Made by a program: the position numbers and the translations under genes. The notes under the pieces were generated by a model. That model worked only from the letters and a program-made list of their open reading frames with translations. It ran no database searches and was not told where the DNA came from. Positions 45,815 to 54,666 of a DNA stretch of 64,000 nucleotides are shown here, one piece after another (position 1 is the stretch's first letter; each line of letters opens with the position of its first letter). Source of the DNA: Nostoc sp. PCC 7524 (GTDB lineage Bacteria; Cyanobacteriota; Cyanobacteriia; Cyanobacteriales; Nostocaceae); contig NC_019684.1 of the NCBI RefSeq assembly GCF_000316645.1, positions 4,996,001 to 5,060,000 on the forward strand, read 5' to 3'.

Positions 45815-45844
45815 CTGTTAAGCAACCTAAGCACAAGTGAAACA

Positions 45845-46063
45845 ATGAGACTGAAAAGATGGGAATCTCCCCGCCGCGAAGGGAGAAACGATAAAGGTAG
45901 AGGCGGCTCTGCCAGAAAGCGGCAACTCAAAAAACAACGGCAAATGTTACGTCAGAAACTCAAAGATAGCGAAAAACAAAACAATAACCAAAATAACCAG
46001 CAAGGGAGAAGACAAATAGAGCTTCTCCCTTTTTTAGTTGCTGATATAGCAGGGAACAGGTGA
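45845..46063 (+). CDS. Possible small basic protein
   Basis: A 72-codon frame encodes a very basic N terminus (MRLKRWESPRREGRNDKG) and a Lys/Gln/Asn-rich segment. The frame runs across the terminator at 46004-46035, which argues against it being real. No Shine-Dalgarno of note is present. Listed only as a possibility. Confidence 0.25.
   Translation: MRLKRWESPRREGRNDKGRGGSARKRQLKKQRQMLRQKLKDSEKQNNNQNNQQGRRQIELLPFLVADIAGNR
46004..46035 (+). terminator. Rho-independent-type terminator downstream of tRNA-Leu(CAA)
   Basis: gggagaag pairs with cttctccc around a 10-base loop, followed by six T. Confidence 0.85.
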
Positions 46064-46150
46064 GCCGGCGCGGTCTTGGGGGTTTCCCCCATGTTGGCGT
46101 AAGCCTTCCCGTAAGGGTGCGACCGGCGAACCCGAAGGGTGACAGACTCC
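46060..46150. repeat. Small dispersed repeat cluster
   Basis: Contains gcgcggtcttgggggtttcc with cccatg, then gcgaccggcgaacccgaagg, sequences that recur in heterocystous cyanobacterial intergenic regions. tgggggtttccccca is a perfect short hairpin. Confidence 0.65.
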
Positions 46151-46259
46151 AAAACCTATTCATGTAATGGTTTTATGATTGCTTGATGTCCTCATCCAAT
46201 AGTATTGACCCACAACACATTTTAAAAATCACGTATTATAATTAATGTATAAAGCACAG

Positions 46260-46649
46260 GGGTCCGTAACGGTTTCGACAGGTTGGCGAACGCTACTCTG
46301 TGATTCAGGTCGAGAGTGAGTCATCTCTCGCAAATCCAAGGCTCAAAAAAAAAGTAAATGCGAATAACATCGTAAAATTTGCTCGTAAGCCTGCTACTGT
46401 AGCAGTTGCCTAAAAACCTCTCATAGGTTCGAGCGTCTTCAGTCTGACTCCGTTAAAGGCTAAAGACCAACCCCCAACGGATGCCCTAGCAAGTATTCTC
46501 TGGTTGACTTGCTAGCTAAGACTTAATCAGAGTATCCTACGTTCGGGATAATGAACGATTCCCGCCTTGAGGGTTAGAAAGGCTAAACCTGTGAATGAGC
46601 GGGGGGTCAATACCCAATTTGGACAGCAGTTCGACTCTGCTCGGATCCA
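46260..46649 (+). ncRNA. ssrA: tmRNA (ssrA)
   Basis: The 5' end GGGTCCGTAACGGTTTCGACAGG and 3' end TTCGACTCTGCTCGGATCC plus A form the tRNA-like domain of a one-piece tmRNA. The resume codon is GCG at 46360 and the tag frame ends at TAA 46411-46413, encoding ANNIVKFARKPATVAVA (17 residues). ANNIV is typical of cyanobacteria, but the C terminus AVA is unusual because tags normally end in AA. The transcript ends at the hairpin at 46667. Confidence 0.96.
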
Positions 46650-46666
46650 CTAAAAATAGTTAACAA

Positions 46667-46692
46667 GTCCACCTAATTTTAGGTGGATTTTG
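46667..46692 (+). terminator. ssrA terminator
   Basis: tccacct pairs with aggtgga across aatttt, followed by ttttgtttt. Confidence 0.85.
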
Positions 46693-46785
46693 TTTTGATG
46701 AGCGATCGCAATTTGCATAGCTCGCAAGCGTTCCACTAGGGACTAGGAGAACAAGGGAGGAGGGTTTCCAGTCCCCAATCCCCAA

Positions 46786-47934
46786 TCACTTCGCCTTAAT
46801 TGGCGTTAGGGCGACACCACGATAATAATGTCCTAAGATTTGTAGGTGGTTAGCGCCGCGTAAAGCTAAATTATAGGCTCCCCATTGGCTCATGCCTAAA
46901 CCATGCCCAAAGCCTAAACCTTGGAGTATAAAACTACCATCTTCTCTCCTAGTCACATTAAAACGGGTACTTCTAAGTTTGAGGGCAGTACGTACTGCCT
47001 CACCCTTAATGACTTTTGAGCCTTTGTCCCCAACGATTCTTAAAGCTTTCACACTCCGAAAAGGTGAGAAAGCTTCTGGAACGACATCTTTAACATTGCC
47101 TACACCAGAAATTCTGGCGCTAATTTCAGCAGGAGTAAAGCTTCTTTCCCAATTACATTCTTTAATATTTTGATCGAAATCTTGAACTGCACGTAGGTAA
47201 GGAAGAGGATTACCCCAAACATCTTCTACGTTTTCGGTATGTCCTCCTGAACAAGCATGGAAGACTGAGAGAATCAGATTATTGTTATATGTGAGGACTT
47301 GCCCAGCAGTATTATCAACTGCGGTATAAGTGGCGGGAGATTCACTGCTTACCCCTTTATAAATTTGCCAGCGATCTGGACTGTCGCCTAAATCGTAAAC
47401 TGGGTTTCTACGCTGTTGTTCCCGCTTGTAGAGGGCATAGGTACGAGCCGCGATCGCTTGAGCTTTGAGAGCTTCTTGCGGCCAACTAGAACTCATTTCG
47501 CCACCAATGACACTGTAGAGATACTCTTCTAAATCTACCCAGTTAACGACATCTAAACCTTTTTCGGAGGGGATCACCAAAGTTCTCCCCCGAAACCAGC
47601 GATCGCCAATATAAACTAATCCTTCTTTTCCTGTGGGTTCAATCCAAAATAAACCAGACTGCCATTTATCTAAAGCTACGCCACCAGGAACAGCTTGAGC
47701 ATAAAAAGCACTCATCCCAGGTAAGTTTCCCAGAGTGCGCCCGCTACTATCCTTGACAATGGCGGGTGTATTACTGCCGACTTTGACTTGATTGACTCCC
47801 CGCTCAATTGCCACACGCAAAATTACAGAAGCTTGAGCTGGAGCCACTAATACTAGCCACAATAGGATACCTAGCCACCAATGGCGTACTTTCGTCTGGG
47901 ATAATAAAGAGCCGAATAACAGTTGAAATTTCAT
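46786..47934 (-). CDS. SpoIID/LytB-domain protein
   Basis: From ATG 47934 the 382-residue protein has a signal peptide (WWLGILLWLVLVAPAQA, about 17-35) and a SpoIID/LytB-type domain. Signatures are VDLEEYLYSVIGGEM, WPQEALKAQAIAARTYAL, VFHACSGGHTE and LGFGHGLGMSQWGAY. SpoIID proteins are lytic transglycosylases acting on denuded glycan, and cyanobacterial members are thought to act in cell-wall remodelling. A longer frame starts at 47988, but the signal peptide supports 47934. Confidence 0.9.
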   Translation of the reverse strand: MKFQLLFGSLLSQTKVRHWWLGILLWLVLVAPAQASVILRVAIERGVNQVKVGSNTPAIVKDSSGRTLGNLPGMSAFYAQAVPGGVALDKWQSGLFWIEPTGKEGLVYIGDRWFRGRTLVIPSEKGLDVVNWVDLEEYLYSVIGGEMSSSWPQEALKAQAIAARTYALYKREQQRRNPVYDLGDSPDRWQIYKGVSSESPATYTAVDNTAGQVLTYNNNLILSVFHACSGGHTENVEDVWGNPLPYLRAVQDFDQNIKECNWERSFTPAEISARISGVGNVKDVVPEAFSPFRSVKALRIVGDKGSKVIKGEAVRTALKLRSTRFNVTRREDGSFILQGLGFGHGLGMSQWGAYNLALRGANHLQILGHYYRGVALTPIKAK

Positions 47935-48108
47935 GCTGATTATTTGATCACAAGTATCTGTTTGTAGCTCTGGACTGTAACAGTCCACAACTCAAGATAA
48001 GACAGCTCCTCAAAATCAGAGGTTGCCACTTTCCCAATCATTATGCAATGAGTTTTGCTTTATCTCCTGTGTAGAAATCGGCAATTAATTTGTCATATTT
48101 TTTAACAT

Positions 48109-48203
48109 CTATACTGAATGATAGGCGATGCGGAGACTTTGCACGAGAATAATCAAGGATGCGATCGCTATGAATCCACCCCAAAACCAGTCAGGCGGAA
48201 TCA
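48109..48203 (-). pseudogene. Relic of the 3' end of an M50 peptidase-like gene
   Basis: On the minus strand this reads PPDWFWGGFIAIASLI followed by ILVQSLRIAYHSV and a stop. It is nearly the same as the C terminus of the intact M50-like gene at 49311-50051 (YWFWGGLMAIASLIILLQ then SLRIAYSKV). Similarity stops abruptly at 48203, so only about 30 codons remain. The two copies flank the M15-like gene. Confidence 0.8.
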
Positions 48204-48329
48204 ACTATTGCTGTCTAAGATCCGCTTGTAAATTTTTAAGAAAAAGCTTCAGTAACTATCGCTAGATAGTAGACAAATAATATAAATTTAAGTACCACGT
48301 CATAAATTTAATACGTAAAGTTAAATTTT

Positions 48330-49301
48330 ATGTCTACGCAATCATCTGAGCGAGGATCAATAGACCAAAATTCTTCAGTATCTATTCCTATTACAGAAAA
48401 CCCAGAATTACGCGATGTAGAAGCCTCGAAACAATCATTAAACTCTCTGGAAAAACTGAAACTCTGGTTAGATATTGGTAAGTTTGTCATAGGTACTGTT
48501 TTGCTGGGTATCTTCTCTACTGTGATCAATGCTCAAATCCAGTACAAACAAATTGCACTCAATCAACAACAAATAGAGCAACAGCATCTGAGTAAGTTTA
48601 TTGAGCAAGCCATGAGCGATCGCCTAATTCATAGGATTCGCTTCGCAAAATACTTTGCTACCCTCACCTTGTCTGAAGATGCCCGTGGGCGTTGGCAACA
48701 GTATTATCAAGAATTGGATGCAGAGCGACAGGCAAAAGAAAAACGAATTGCCGAAATTTATGCTGTACTGCCCGATGAAATACAAAGAGCAGAAAATACA
48801 GGCGATTTGGAAACCTTCAAAACTTTACAAGAAGAGAAAAAAATTTTAGAGAATGATGTGGGAGCTATTTCTAAGGCAACCCCAACAGAAGAGGGCGTTT
48901 GGAAGAAAAAACTTGATCACCGGATAGTGGATGAAGCTACTTTTACCTGGAGACAGGCGATCGTTGCTAATGGTAATTTACGTATCCCAACTAGCTCAGG
49001 TGTTGTCAAAAATATTGAGCAAATGGCAGTAAAACTACAAGCAATTCAAGATCAGCTAAGTAAACCTATTGAAATTGTCAGGTGGTATGTAACTGACAAT
49101 CTTAATCCTAGATTTGGTGCTAGTTCTAACTCCCATTACACAGGCGGGGGAGTTGACATCCGAGTTACAGGTTACACAGGTAAAGAGTTGGCACAACAGC
49201 TGCAAGATTGGCCTGGTGGTATGGGATTATATCCAGACAAACCAGATGTAGTTCATCTGGATAATCGACCGCAAAGAATCAGATGGGGTGGCTTGCAATA
49301 G
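48330..49301 (+). CDS. Membrane-anchored protein with M15-peptidase-like C-terminal domain
   Basis: The 323-residue protein has a single transmembrane helix (about 50-70, IGKFVIGTVLLGIFSTVIN), a long charged coiled coil (75-190) and a C-terminal domain resembling the D-Ala-D-Ala carboxypeptidase/endolysin M15 fold. The zinc-binding pattern is SNSHYTGGGVDIRV with VVHLD. Peptidoglycan hydrolysis is therefore likely but unproven. The gene is bracketed by duplicated ends of the neighbouring M50 gene, a sign of local rearrangement or insertion. Confidence 0.7.
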   Translation: MSTQSSERGSIDQNSSVSIPITENPELRDVEASKQSLNSLEKLKLWLDIGKFVIGTVLLGIFSTVINAQIQYKQIALNQQQIEQQHLSKFIEQAMSDRLIHRIRFAKYFATLTLSEDARGRWQQYYQELDAERQAKEKRIAEIYAVLPDEIQRAENTGDLETFKTLQEEKKILENDVGAISKATPTEEGVWKKKLDHRIVDEATFTWRQAIVANGNLRIPTSSGVVKNIEQMAVKLQAIQDQLSKPIEIVRWYVTDNLNPRFGASSNSHYTGGGVDIRVTGYTGKELAQQLQDWPGGMGLYPDKPDVVHLDNRPQRIRWGGLQ

Positions 49302-49310
49302 TAGTATTTT

Positions 49311-50051
49311 TTATACTTTACTATAGGCAATACGGAGACTTTGCAGCAAAATAATTAAGGATGCGATCGCCATTAATCCACCCCAAAACCAATAAGGTAA
49401 CAACAAATATTTTTGCATCTGTGCTGTGTCAGATAGCCCCAATGGGCCAGCAGTTTGGCTAAATAAATAATTCAGTTGATGGTAGGTACTGACACAGGCT
49501 TGCACACCTAAAAACTGCACAGCAAATCCTTGTGTCCATCGGGGAGTTTTGAAAGCAATACCCAGAATCATTAAACCCAACAGGGGGATTGTCACAAATC
49601 CAAACCAAGAACGTACCCAAATTAATGTAGAAAGTAGTAAAAAACCCCCCAGAATTTTGAGACTGAGGGAGGCGGTTGTAAAACTGCGGGAAGCCAAAAT
49701 TAAAACTGCACCAGCAATAGGTGGCCCCATTGGCCCAGCAGCTGCAACTAAAAACGGGCCAATGGGGGCTAGAGATAAGCGAATAGCATAGGTGGCTACC
49801 CCAGAACCATTGCTGAAAATCTGTAATTGTTTAAACTGCCCCCCTAATAGTAATGCCATCAACCCATGACCGATTTCATGAAACCAAGTTGCCAGGATGG
49901 TAAACGGGTATAAAATATAATCTCCTCCTGGAAATTGCCAGAGTATGGCTGTAGCGATCGCTGCTCCCACTAGCCAACTTAGTCCCATCCGTTCCAATGC
50001 TGGCGGGGCTTCATTAGAGAGTAAGGTTCCATCGTTACTTGGTTCCTTCAT
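49311..50051 (-). CDS. M50-family membrane metallopeptidase-like protein
   Basis: The 246-residue integral membrane protein has the zinc motif TWFHEIGHGLMALLLGG (HExxH at about 63-67) and several hydrophobic segments. It resembles the cyanobacterial M50B-like family of site-2-protease relatives. The second conserved metal motif (NxxPxxxLDG) is not visible, so catalytic activity is uncertain. It ends 9 bp from the convergent M15-like gene. Confidence 0.8.
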   Translation of the reverse strand: MKEPSNDGTLLSNEAPPALERMGLSWLVGAAIATAILWQFPGGDYILYPFTILATWFHEIGHGLMALLLGGQFKQLQIFSNGSGVATYAIRLSLAPIGPFLVAAAGPMGPPIAGAVLILASRSFTTASLSLKILGGFLLLSTLIWVRSWFGFVTIPLLGLMILGIAFKTPRWTQGFAVQFLGVQACVSTYHQLNYLFSQTAGPLGLSDTAQMQKYLLLPYWFWGGLMAIASLIILLQSLRIAYSKV

Positions 50052-50221
50052 ATGTAATTACTTGAATTTCTGAAGTGTATTTTTATTCTAATCTGGGCAG
50101 GTAAGAGGCAGGGGAGATGTAGCTTGCTTTCTTTACGGAGTCCTAAGTCTACCCACAGGGTGGGAATAGGGGAAGCCAGGGAGAGTATTAGCCTCTATAC
50201 CCAATTTCCAATGCCCAATCC

Positions 50222-50758
50222 CTACTTTTTATTGTCTAACCTGATATCAATCACAGAAGCATTGAAGTTGTAATTGAAACCTTCCAACTCAAAAGGCATA
50301 CCAATTTTTACTTTACTGTTACCTAAAACTGGGCCACTGTCAGTAACTTGTGCTTTACCTTCTAAAGTCAGAAGCATATCTGTACTAAAATTATTAGTCC
50401 TGGGATCTGGTAACTCTTTGACAGATCCATCTGGTTGACCAACTGTGAGCATTTTGGGTAAAACCTGCACAGATTTGATAGCAATTTGACCGTATGGCTG
50501 ATTACGGATAATGACATTAGTTTTACCACCTGTTTTAAAACCTTGCTCAACTAACTGTTGAGTATCACGCACATTCAAACCGCGAACTACTAAATCTACT
50601 TCTATCGGGACTGTTTTCACACCAACCTGAGCCACAGAACCAGTAGTACCGGGAAATATGAAAATTCCTGCTATGACTAACAAAATTACTAGCCCAGCAA
50701 ATAAGTCGAGAATATTGATTTTTCCGAATAAACGACCTTTGGAATCTAAAATAGCCAT
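50222..50758 (-). CDS. DUF4330-domain protein
   Basis: The product of about 178 residues starts MAILDSKGRLFGKINILDL, followed by one transmembrane segment (about 20-42, AGLVILLVIAGIFIFPGTTG) and a beta-rich periplasmic domain (VEVDLVVRGL-like, NVIIRNQPYGQIAIKSVQVL). This layout is DUF4330, conserved in cyanobacteria with unknown function. ATG 50758 is preferred to 50764. Confidence 0.82.
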   Translation of the reverse strand: MAILDSKGRLFGKINILDLFAGLVILLVIAGIFIFPGTTGSVAQVGVKTVPIEVDLVVRGLNVRDTQQLVEQGFKTGGKTNVIIRNQPYGQIAIKSVQVLPKMLTVGQPDGSVKELPDPRTNNFSTDMLLTLEGKAQVTDSGPVLGNSKVKIGMPFELEGFNYNFNASVIDIRLDNKK

Positions 50759-50883
50759 AAACAATTTTCCAAATCAAAACAGAGTAATTGATTTTAGCAA
50801 TAAGTTTTATCAGTTAATCAGCAACTCATTCTAAGGGATGAAAATTACAGCTAGGGGCTTCCAGATAAAAAAATATCCAAAAT

Positions 50884-50950
50884 GTGGGATGCGTCAGTAT
50901 AAATAATTTCTTGTTACAGCTAGGTTTTTTCACACTGACGCACCCTACTA
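50884..50950. repeat. Palindromic dispersed element (gcgtcagt type), copy 1
   Basis: tgggatgcgtcagt at the left pairs with actgacgcaccc at the right around a 36-base interior. A second copy lies at 54402-54468. Size and symmetry suggest a miniature inverted-repeat element or shared hairpin. Confidence 0.75.
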
Positions 50951-51142
50951 ACTGAATTATGCGCCAGTTTATCATGAGTTACGAATATGGGAATAAGGCA
51001 TAGAGAATCGGGAATAGGTGAGCATGAATTTACTCTCAGATCCATCTCTCATACTTATATACATAAGTCAATAATGCAACTTAAATAACATAAATACGTC
51101 ATCTTACTTGTTGTTCTGATGTTCTCCCAGACTCATTAGATT

Positions 51143-52000
51143 ATGGTTAACAGAAAAACTTTGCTGACAAACTACCATATATGGCGGCGACGCTGGTTTT
51201 ATCCGTTAATTTCGGTGGTAGTTGCTTTGAGTCTCTGCCTGAGTACACCTTTACCCGGAAGGGCGATAGATTTATTGCCACTATTATTTCGGGGAGTGCA
51301 AATATTCCAGCTATCAAATATATCCGATCGCCAGGAGGTAGAACTAGGCCAGCAAATGAATCAGGAATTGCGAAGTAGTGAAATTAAACTTTACAATAAT
51401 CCTGAAGTTAATCGTTATGTGGAACAAATTGGCCGGCGGATTGTAGCCAATAGCGATCGCCCAAATCTACCAGCCACATTCCAAATAGTCCAAGGTAATG
51501 ATATCAATGCTTTTGCCACTTTGGGTGGTTTTATTTATCTCTATACGGGTTTAATAGAAACGGCAGATAACGAAGCAGAGCTAGCCAGTGTCATAGCCCA
51601 TGAATGGGGGCATATTAGCGGCAAACATTTAATTAAGCAAATGCGTCAGAAAGCACTAGCTAGCGGCGTAGCTTCAGCCACAGGTTTAGATCGCAATACA
51701 GCCGTAGGGATTGGTATAGAACTAGCACTTAACCGCCCCCGCAGTCGTCAAGATGAATTTGATGCCGATAATAGAGGTTTAAGAGCATTGACAAGGGCTG
51801 GTTATGCTCCGTCGGCAATGGTTTCTTTTATGCAAAAGCTGCAAAGAAGTGGTGGTTCCGTTCCTACAGTCTTAAGCACTCATCCTGCAACTGGCGATCG
51901 CATCAACTCCCTGCAACGTGCCATCAAGAGTCAACCCAGCAATGGACGTGATGGATTGGATAATGTTGCCTATCGCGCTAAAATCCGACCATTGTTATAA
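51143..52000 (+). CDS. Periplasmic M48-family metallopeptidase
   Basis: The 285-residue protein has a signal sequence (WFYPLISVVVALSLCLSTPLPGRA, about 17-40) and an M48C catalytic domain: VEQIGRRIVANS, AFATLGGFIYLYTGL, zinc motif VIAHEWGHISGKHL and RQDEFDADNRGLRAL with the third ligand Glu. It ends SGGSVPTVLSTHPATGDRIN. It resembles BepA/YfgC and LoiP-like outer-membrane quality-control proteases without their TPR domain. Confidence 0.92.
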   Translation: MVNRKTLLTNYHIWRRRWFYPLISVVVALSLCLSTPLPGRAIDLLPLLFRGVQIFQLSNISDRQEVELGQQMNQELRSSEIKLYNNPEVNRYVEQIGRRIVANSDRPNLPATFQIVQGNDINAFATLGGFIYLYTGLIETADNEAELASVIAHEWGHISGKHLIKQMRQKALASGVASATGLDRNTAVGIGIELALNRPRSRQDEFDADNRGLRALTRAGYAPSAMVSFMQKLQRSGGSVPTVLSTHPATGDRINSLQRAIKSQPSNGRDGLDNVAYRAKIRPLL

Positions 52001-52015
52001 CATCTTATGTTTTTT

Positions 52016-52777
52016 CTATGACGCTCGCTGCTGACGACGGCGAGCAATTATTTGCTCTGGCTCCACTTGCACTACTGCTTCTGCTAAGGGTAAGCTGCGT
52101 AAGCAGTTAGTAAAAACGTTAGCTTGATAAATTAAGTTATTGGTAATATCGAATCCAGTCAACCAGCCGCTCCGAGGATGGTATGCACCAGTATCTATAT
52201 CGAGCCATCCCCTTCCCTGTGCTAATTGACCAGGATTCACGCCAGGGAAAGTGAAGGTAATAGTATGACCAATAATGACCAGCTTATCAGGAAAGTATGG
52301 TGCTTCTATAGTGTGGAATTTTTCTCTGATCCAGCAAAATTGTTCGGCTGTTTGTTCTGCCAGTGGCATTTTCGGGTCTAAACCAGCATGAGTTAACCAA
52401 ACATTACCTAAATCAATATGAGTGGGTAAAGTCTGTAACCACTCTAAATGCTCTTGGGGAATGGTGGTATCAGGGTAGCTGGCGATGGTTGCTTGTCCGC
52501 CACTGTGTAACCATGCTTGCATTAATGCCAAGGGGACATTTTCACCACTGAGAATATTTAATAACATCTGTTCATGATTACCCAACAGACATTGATAATT
52601 ATGTTGTCTCACCAAATCAATTACCAGGGAGCTGTGAGGCCCGCGATCAATCAAGTCTCCTAAAAAATATACTTGGTCATCGACACCAGGAGCGATCGCT
52701 TCTAACAAAGTCATCAATCCTTCGTAGTAACCATGCACATCCCCAATAACTATTTGACGTTGACTATTTTCGCTCAT
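52016..52777 (-). CDS. Calcineurin-like serine/threonine phosphatase
   Basis: The 253-residue metallophosphoesterase has IGDVHGYYEG (residues 12-21), FLGDLIDRGPHS, CLLGNHEQMLL and WLTHAGLDP, followed by VIIGHTITFTFPGVN: all metal ligands of the PPP/bacterial protein phosphatase group. It could dephosphorylate proteins or diadenosine nucleotides; the substrate is not evident. Confidence 0.92.
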   Translation of the reverse strand: MSENSQRQIVIGDVHGYYEGLMTLLEAIAPGVDDQVYFLGDLIDRGPHSSLVIDLVRQHNYQCLLGNHEQMLLNILSGENVPLALMQAWLHSGGQATIASYPDTTIPQEHLEWLQTLPTHIDLGNVWLTHAGLDPKMPLAEQTAEQFCWIREKFHTIEAPYFPDKLVIIGHTITFTFPGVNPGQLAQGRGWLDIDTGAYHPRSGWLTGFDITNNLIYQANVFTNCLRSLPLAEAVVQVEPEQIIARRRQQRAS

Positions 52778-53017
52778 CGGCTCTTAGCTGAAATCAATTA
52801 GCTGAATACTTTTGCTACAGTGTAAGCGGTCAGGATTCCGCATATAAAGGTAAAACATACTTGACAAATGTAAATTTATTGTAGTTTTTATCGAGGAAAT
52901 GCGCTGAAATTATTTCAGAATTAGATGCTAGAGGTTAGAGGCTAGACCATAGCTCATGTAATTGGGAAATGCTATAAAATCTAGGCAGTTGTTTTATTGC
53001 TGACTCCCAAACCTACT

Positions 53018-53305
53018 ATGTCTGATCAGTTTTCTCCTGAAATTAGCTCGCGCATCTGCAACCATATGAACGAGGATCATGCTAATGCTGTGCTGCTTTA
53101 TGCACAGGTTTTTGGCGGAGTTACGCAGGCGACAGCAGCACAAATGCTGTCAATTGATTCTCAGGGTATGGAGTTAACAGCACAAGTCAATGGGGAAAAT
53201 GTACCCCTCAGTATCCCATTTGATCATGTTTTGGCAGATGCAGAAGATGCTCACCAAACTCTTATTGCAATGGTGAAGCTGGCTAGGGTGCAAGCTACAA
53301 GTTAA
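53018..53305 (+). CDS. DUF2470 (HugZ-C-like) protein
   Basis: The 95-residue protein matches DUF2470, the domain found at the C terminus of HugZ-type haem-binding proteins: SRICNHMNEDHANAVLLYAQ, then MLSIDSQGMELTA and IPFDHVLADAEDAHQTLIAM. Stand-alone copies are common in cyanobacteria; a haem-related role is inferred only. ATG 53018 is preferred to TTG 52997. Confidence 0.85.
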   Translation: MSDQFSPEISSRICNHMNEDHANAVLLYAQVFGGVTQATAAQMLSIDSQGMELTAQVNGENVPLSIPFDHVLADAEDAHQTLIAMVKLARVQATS

Positions 53306-53350
53306 AGATTGGGTACTAAGAGTTAAGGGATAGGAATTTAGGTATTGAAT

Positions 53351-53851
53351 ATGTCTGAAGAACAATCTAGCCAAGCACAATTACCTCCCACCAGTACCAT
53401 TGAACTGCCCTCAATTAGCGAATTTGATACTTGGTTTACATATCCTGTAAAAGTACATCCCCATCATACTGACTATGCTGGTATTGTTTGGCATGGGACT
53501 TATTTGACTTGGATGGAAGAAGCACGGGTAGAATGTTTACGCTCTATCGGTATCGAGTTTGCTGATTTAGTAGCATTAGGCTGCGACTTACCAGTTGTAG
53601 AACTTTCTGTGCGCTATCATCGCTCCCTTCAGTTAGGTATGTCCGCATTGGTGAAAACCCGGATGAATGAAGTCACAGGTGTCCGTATCAATTGGGATTA
53701 TGCTATTGTTTCCTCTGATGGACAGGAATTATTTGTTACTGCCAAAGTTACATTAGTGGCATTAGATAGAGAAAGAGGTAAAATTATGCGTCAATTACCT
53801 GCAAATGTAAAAGATGCTTTAGCAAAGATTTCGACTTTACACAATAACTGA
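53351..53851 (+). CDS. Acyl-CoA thioesterase, 4HBT hot-dog fold
   Basis: The 166-residue protein has the hot-dog thioesterase motif VHPHHTDYAGIVWHGTYLTWMEE with the catalytic Asp in HTDYAGIVW, followed by SVRYHRSLQLGM. This is the YbgC/4HBT type. In cyanobacteria a related enzyme hydrolyses DHNA-CoA for phylloquinone synthesis, but this assignment is not secured. A proline-rich N-terminal extension of about 30 residues is present. Confidence 0.85.
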   Translation: MSEEQSSQAQLPPTSTIELPSISEFDTWFTYPVKVHPHHTDYAGIVWHGTYLTWMEEARVECLRSIGIEFADLVALGCDLPVVELSVRYHRSLQLGMSALVKTRMNEVTGVRINWDYAIVSSDGQELFVTAKVTLVALDRERGKIMRQLPANVKDALAKISTLHNN

Positions 53852-53893
53852 ATCAGAAACATGGTTAGGTGGAGATTGGTTGGTACACAATCT

Positions 53894-54109
53894 CTACTTA
53901 CCAGTTCTCAACTGCGCTACAGTTTGAAGCAATCGCATAATTTGATCCCAAATATCTTGCGGTGTAATCCCAAAACCGATATTTAATAAAATGAGAATTG
54001 CTGCAACAGTTATGGCATTTGTAATAGTTGCTTTTAATACTTTCCAAACGATTACAAAGACTATCCAAGCTAAAATTAAGGTAGGAATCATAAATATCAA
54101 TTCCTTCAA
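53894..54109 (-). CDS. Small two-helix membrane protein
   Basis: The 71-residue protein has two hydrophobic segments (IPTLILAWIVFVIVWKVL, about 8-25; ITNAITVAAILILLNIGFGI, about 29-48) and a polar amphipathic tail (TPQDIWDQIMRLLQTVAQL). It looks like a conserved small cyanobacterial membrane protein; I do not know its function. Confidence 0.65.
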   Translation of the reverse strand: MKELIFMIPTLILAWIVFVIVWKVLKATITNAITVAAILILLNIGFGITPQDIWDQIMRLLQTVAQLRTGK

Positions 54110-54666
54110 GTGTGCTTTTTTAAGAGGGCATTTATATCTCAGCTAAAATTTTCGCATTTGGAACAATTACTTATGAAATATTTCCTAATTTGTGTTATTT
54201 TTAACAATAGGCATTGATTTATTTTGTGTAAAATTTTAAGTAATTGCCGCTTTTAGAGTATACATTCAATTGACTGTTTAATCCTGTTGAAAAAACAACT
54301 TTTTAGACATAAATACTAAAAATATTTTTATTTTTTCGTAGATATATATAAAAATTATGAATAAGGGAAGACCAAAAAATAAATTTAGGATAATTTATTG
54401 CTAGTAGGGTGCGTCAGTATGAGTAACCTCTTGGTATGTCAAAGGTTTCTCTGACTGACGCACACTACATATGGGATATTTTTGATTTGGAAATCCCTAA
54501 ATAGATAAGAGTGATGAGGGTGGTGTAGTAAAATCACCATCCTCATCATATATTTGTTGTTTATAATACAACAGAGTATTGAAAAGCAGACAGTTATAAA
54601 TAGACAAAAAAGCTGATTTTATGGGTATGTGAACCTCTGGTTTTTTTGTCTGATTATACTTACTTT
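54110..54666. other. Intergenic region with two hairpins
   Basis: No gene is seen. It holds copy 2 of the gcgtcagt palindrome (54402-54468) and the stem gatgagggtggtg/caccatcctcatc (54513-54547). The second may terminate dxr transcription, which runs leftward from 55863 to 54667. Confidence 0.5.
54402..54468. repeat. Palindromic dispersed element (gcgtcagt type), copy 2
   Basis: tagtagggtgcgtcagt pairs with actgacgcacactac. It is related to copy 1 at 50884-50950 in both arms and partly in the interior. Confidence 0.75.

Noticed and set aside
45845..46063. Small basic protein as a confident gene
   Set aside because: The frame crosses a strong terminator; kept only at low confidence.
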